A stretch of 6,651 nt of DNA, taken from the NCBI GenBank assembly GCA_947465275.1, contig CANIAI010000133.1:1-6651 (forward strand). The letters run 5' to 3'. Position numbers and translations under genes: made by a program. Of this stretch, positions 5,550 to 6,651 are shown in pieces. The notes below the pieces were generated by a model. It saw nothing but the letters and a program-made list of their open reading frames with translations, was not told where the DNA came from and made no database searches. This DNA is from Acidobacteriota bacterium. GTDB taxonomy: Bacteria; Acidobacteriota; Vicinamibacteria; Vicinamibacterales; UBA2999. Numbering within the stretch: the stretch's first letter is position 1; every line of letters starts with the position of its first letter.

Positions 5550-6206
5550 ATGCGCCTGCTGGTGGTCGAGGACGAGCCGGGGCTCGCGGAGACCCTCAGG
5601 AAGACGCTCGAGGAAGAGGGCTTCGCCGTCGACCTCGCCGCGGACGGCGACGAGGGCCTCGACCGCCTCTGCAGCGCCCCGTACGATGCCGTCGTGCTCG
5701 ACGTGATGCTGCCGCGCCTCGACGGCTGGACGGTGCTGCAGCGCGCCCGCGCGAAGGACGTCCGCACGCCGGTGCTGATGCTCACGGCGCGCGACCAGGT
5801 GTCTGACCGCATCAAGGGGCTCAACCTCGGCGCCGACGACTACCTGGTCAAGCCGTTCGCGCTGTCGGAGCTGATCGCCCGCCTCCATGCGCTGATCCGC
5901 CGGTCGTACGGCGCCGCCTCCTCGACCATCACCATCGGCCACGTCGTCATCGACGCCGCCGCGCGCCGCGTGCTGCTGCACGAGGTGCCCGTGGAACTCA
6001 CGGCGCGTGAGTTCGCGATCCTCGAGTTCCTCGCGCGGTCGCGCGGACGGCTCGTCACCCGCACGGCGCTCTACGATCACCTCTACGACGAGGACGCCGC
6101 GATCGGCTCGAACGTCGTTGAGTTGCACATCGCCTCCTTGCGGCGGAAGCTCGGGCCCGACCTGATCCGCACGCGGCGCGGCGAGGGCTACCTGATCGAT
6201 GCTTGA
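5550..6206 (+). CDS. OmpR-family response regulator
   Basis: A 218-aa DNA-binding response regulator. The receiver domain (1-115) has the acidic pair Glu7-Asp8, the phosphate acceptor Asp51 in VVLDVMLPRLDGW, Thr79 in MLTARD, and Lys101 in DDYLVKPF. The C-terminal winged-helix domain (about 125-217) has the usual VELTAREFAILEFLARSRGRLVTRTAL helix pair, with the recognition helix NVVELHIASLRRKL (188-201) and the wing IRTRRGEGYLID. Phosphorylated by the kinase encoded next, it should bind DNA as a dimer and control transcription; it is of the PhoP/QseB-like type, with targets unknown. Length is normal. The ATG lies 6 nt after the LamG-like stop with no good ribosome site, so re-initiation by the same ribosomes is likely. 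Its last codons overlap the kinase start by 8 nt. Confidence 0.96.
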   Translation: MRLLVVEDEPGLAETLRKTLEEEGFAVDLAADGDEGLDRLCSAPYDAVVLDVMLPRLDGWTVLQRARAKDVRTPVLMLTARDQVSDRIKGLNLGADDYLVKPFALSELIARLHALIRRSYGAASSTITIGHVVIDAAARRVLLHEVPVELTAREFAILEFLARSRGRLVTRTALYDHLYDEDAAIGSNVVELHIASLRRKLGPDLIRTRRGEGYLIDA

Positions 6207-6651
6207 GTCGCTCCGCGCGCGCCTGCTGCTCTGGTACACGCTGGTCTTCGCGATCCTGATTTCGATCTACGCCGGCACGGTCACCTACGCCTACTGGCGC
6301 TCGCTCGTGGAGGAGGTCGACCGCGCGCTCACCGGGCGGGTCGAGATCATCCGGCAGTCGCTGCATCCCGACGAGTCGGGCGTCTTCAACGTCGACTTCC
6401 CCGCACGCTTCCGCGAGACGGCGTTCGGTCCGCAGTTCGACAACGGCTACTTCATCATCTGGAACGCGGACGGCTCGCTGATCGATCGCTCGAATGACGC
6501 GCCGCCGCTGGCCGCCCGCCTCGAGCCGGGCGCCGTCACCGACCGCTGGCGGCGCGACGTGGTGGCGATCGGCCCGGCAGGGTCGCGCATCCTGGTCGGC
6601 CGTCCGCTCGACGCCACCTGGGAGGCCACGCGGGCGCTGGGCCTGCAGATC
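6199..6651 (+). CDS. Sensor histidine kinase, N-terminal part
   Basis: The first 151 residues are present; the gene continues beyond the right edge. It starts at ATG 6199, inside the end of the response regulator gene in another frame (8-nt overlap), a common sign of a cognate pair. LRARLLLWYT at 5-14 is typical of sensor-kinase starts. One membrane helix spans about residues 9-31. The rest seen (34-148) is the extracytoplasmic sensor region, beginning with an amphipathic helix (SLVEEVDRALTGRVEIIRQSL) and then a strand pair YFIIWNADGSLIDRS (84-98), like the QseC-type two-component sensor input domain. The second membrane helix, HAMP, HisKA and ATPase domains are expected beyond the window, so kinase function is inferred from position and this N-terminus. 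The signal sensed is unknown; the adjacent secreted LamG-like protein is a candidate partner. Confidence 0.9.
   Translation, partial: MLESLRARLLLWYTLVFAILISIYAGTVTYAYWRSLVEEVDRALTGRVEIIRQSLHPDESGVFNVDFPARFRETAFGPQFDNGYFIIWNADGSLIDRSNDAPPLAARLEPGAVTDRWRRDVVAIGPAGSRILVGRPLDATWEATRALGLQI

Noticed and set aside
4881..6239. Long minus-strand open frame of 452 codons
   Set aside because: It is antisense to the LamG-like and response regulator genes, which have clear family motifs; its own translation shows no recognisable domain.

Overview
This 6.65-kb, very GC-rich window holds nine genes, tightly packed with short gaps and several stop/start overlaps. The base composition, the many secreted proteins, and a secreted protein resembling ones I associate with environmental Acidobacteriota suggest an acidobacterium, perhaps of the class Vicinamibacteria. 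That placement is inference; no rRNA or marker gene is present.

Layout. (1) Positions 1-1335, minus strand: a secreted protein of unknown function, followed with a stop/start overlap by the N-terminal part of a metallo-beta-lactamase-fold protein cut by the window edge. The latter lacks two of the usual zinc-binding histidines. (2) Positions 1336-1491: a divergent promoter region. (3) Positions 1492-3260, plus strand: a secreted serine esterase-like alpha/beta hydrolase, overlapping by 3 nt a Tas-type NADP(H)-dependent aldo-keto reductase. A perfect 10-bp hairpin covers the reductase stop codon. (4) Positions 3297-4703, minus strand: three short genes converging on that hairpin. In transcription order these are an 84-aa unknown protein, an AHSA1/SRPBCC-type protein, and a probable outer-membrane beta-barrel protein. 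(5) Positions 4704-4871: a second divergent promoter region. (6) Positions 4872-6651, plus strand: a secreted LamG/concanavalin-A-like protein 6 nt upstream of an OmpR-family response regulator, which overlaps by 8 nt a sensor histidine kinase that runs off the window.

How the parts work together. The last three genes look like one signalling operon in which a secreted, possibly carbohydrate-binding protein is co-expressed with a two-component system. The esterase and aldo-keto reductase are translationally coupled but share no obvious pathway. All five minus-strand genes have purine-rich Shine-Dalgarno sites 5-7 nt from the start. The plus-strand starts lack a strong one, and the two plus-strand operon leaders instead have a TAGnnT -10-like box 7-9 nt before the start codon, hinting at leaderless or near-leaderless mRNAs. 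I found no rRNA, tRNA, CRISPR array, insertion sequence or clear sign of recent gene transfer. No wholly new system is evident; the most unusual points are the altered metal-binding motif, the LamG/two-component linkage and the possible leaderless starts.
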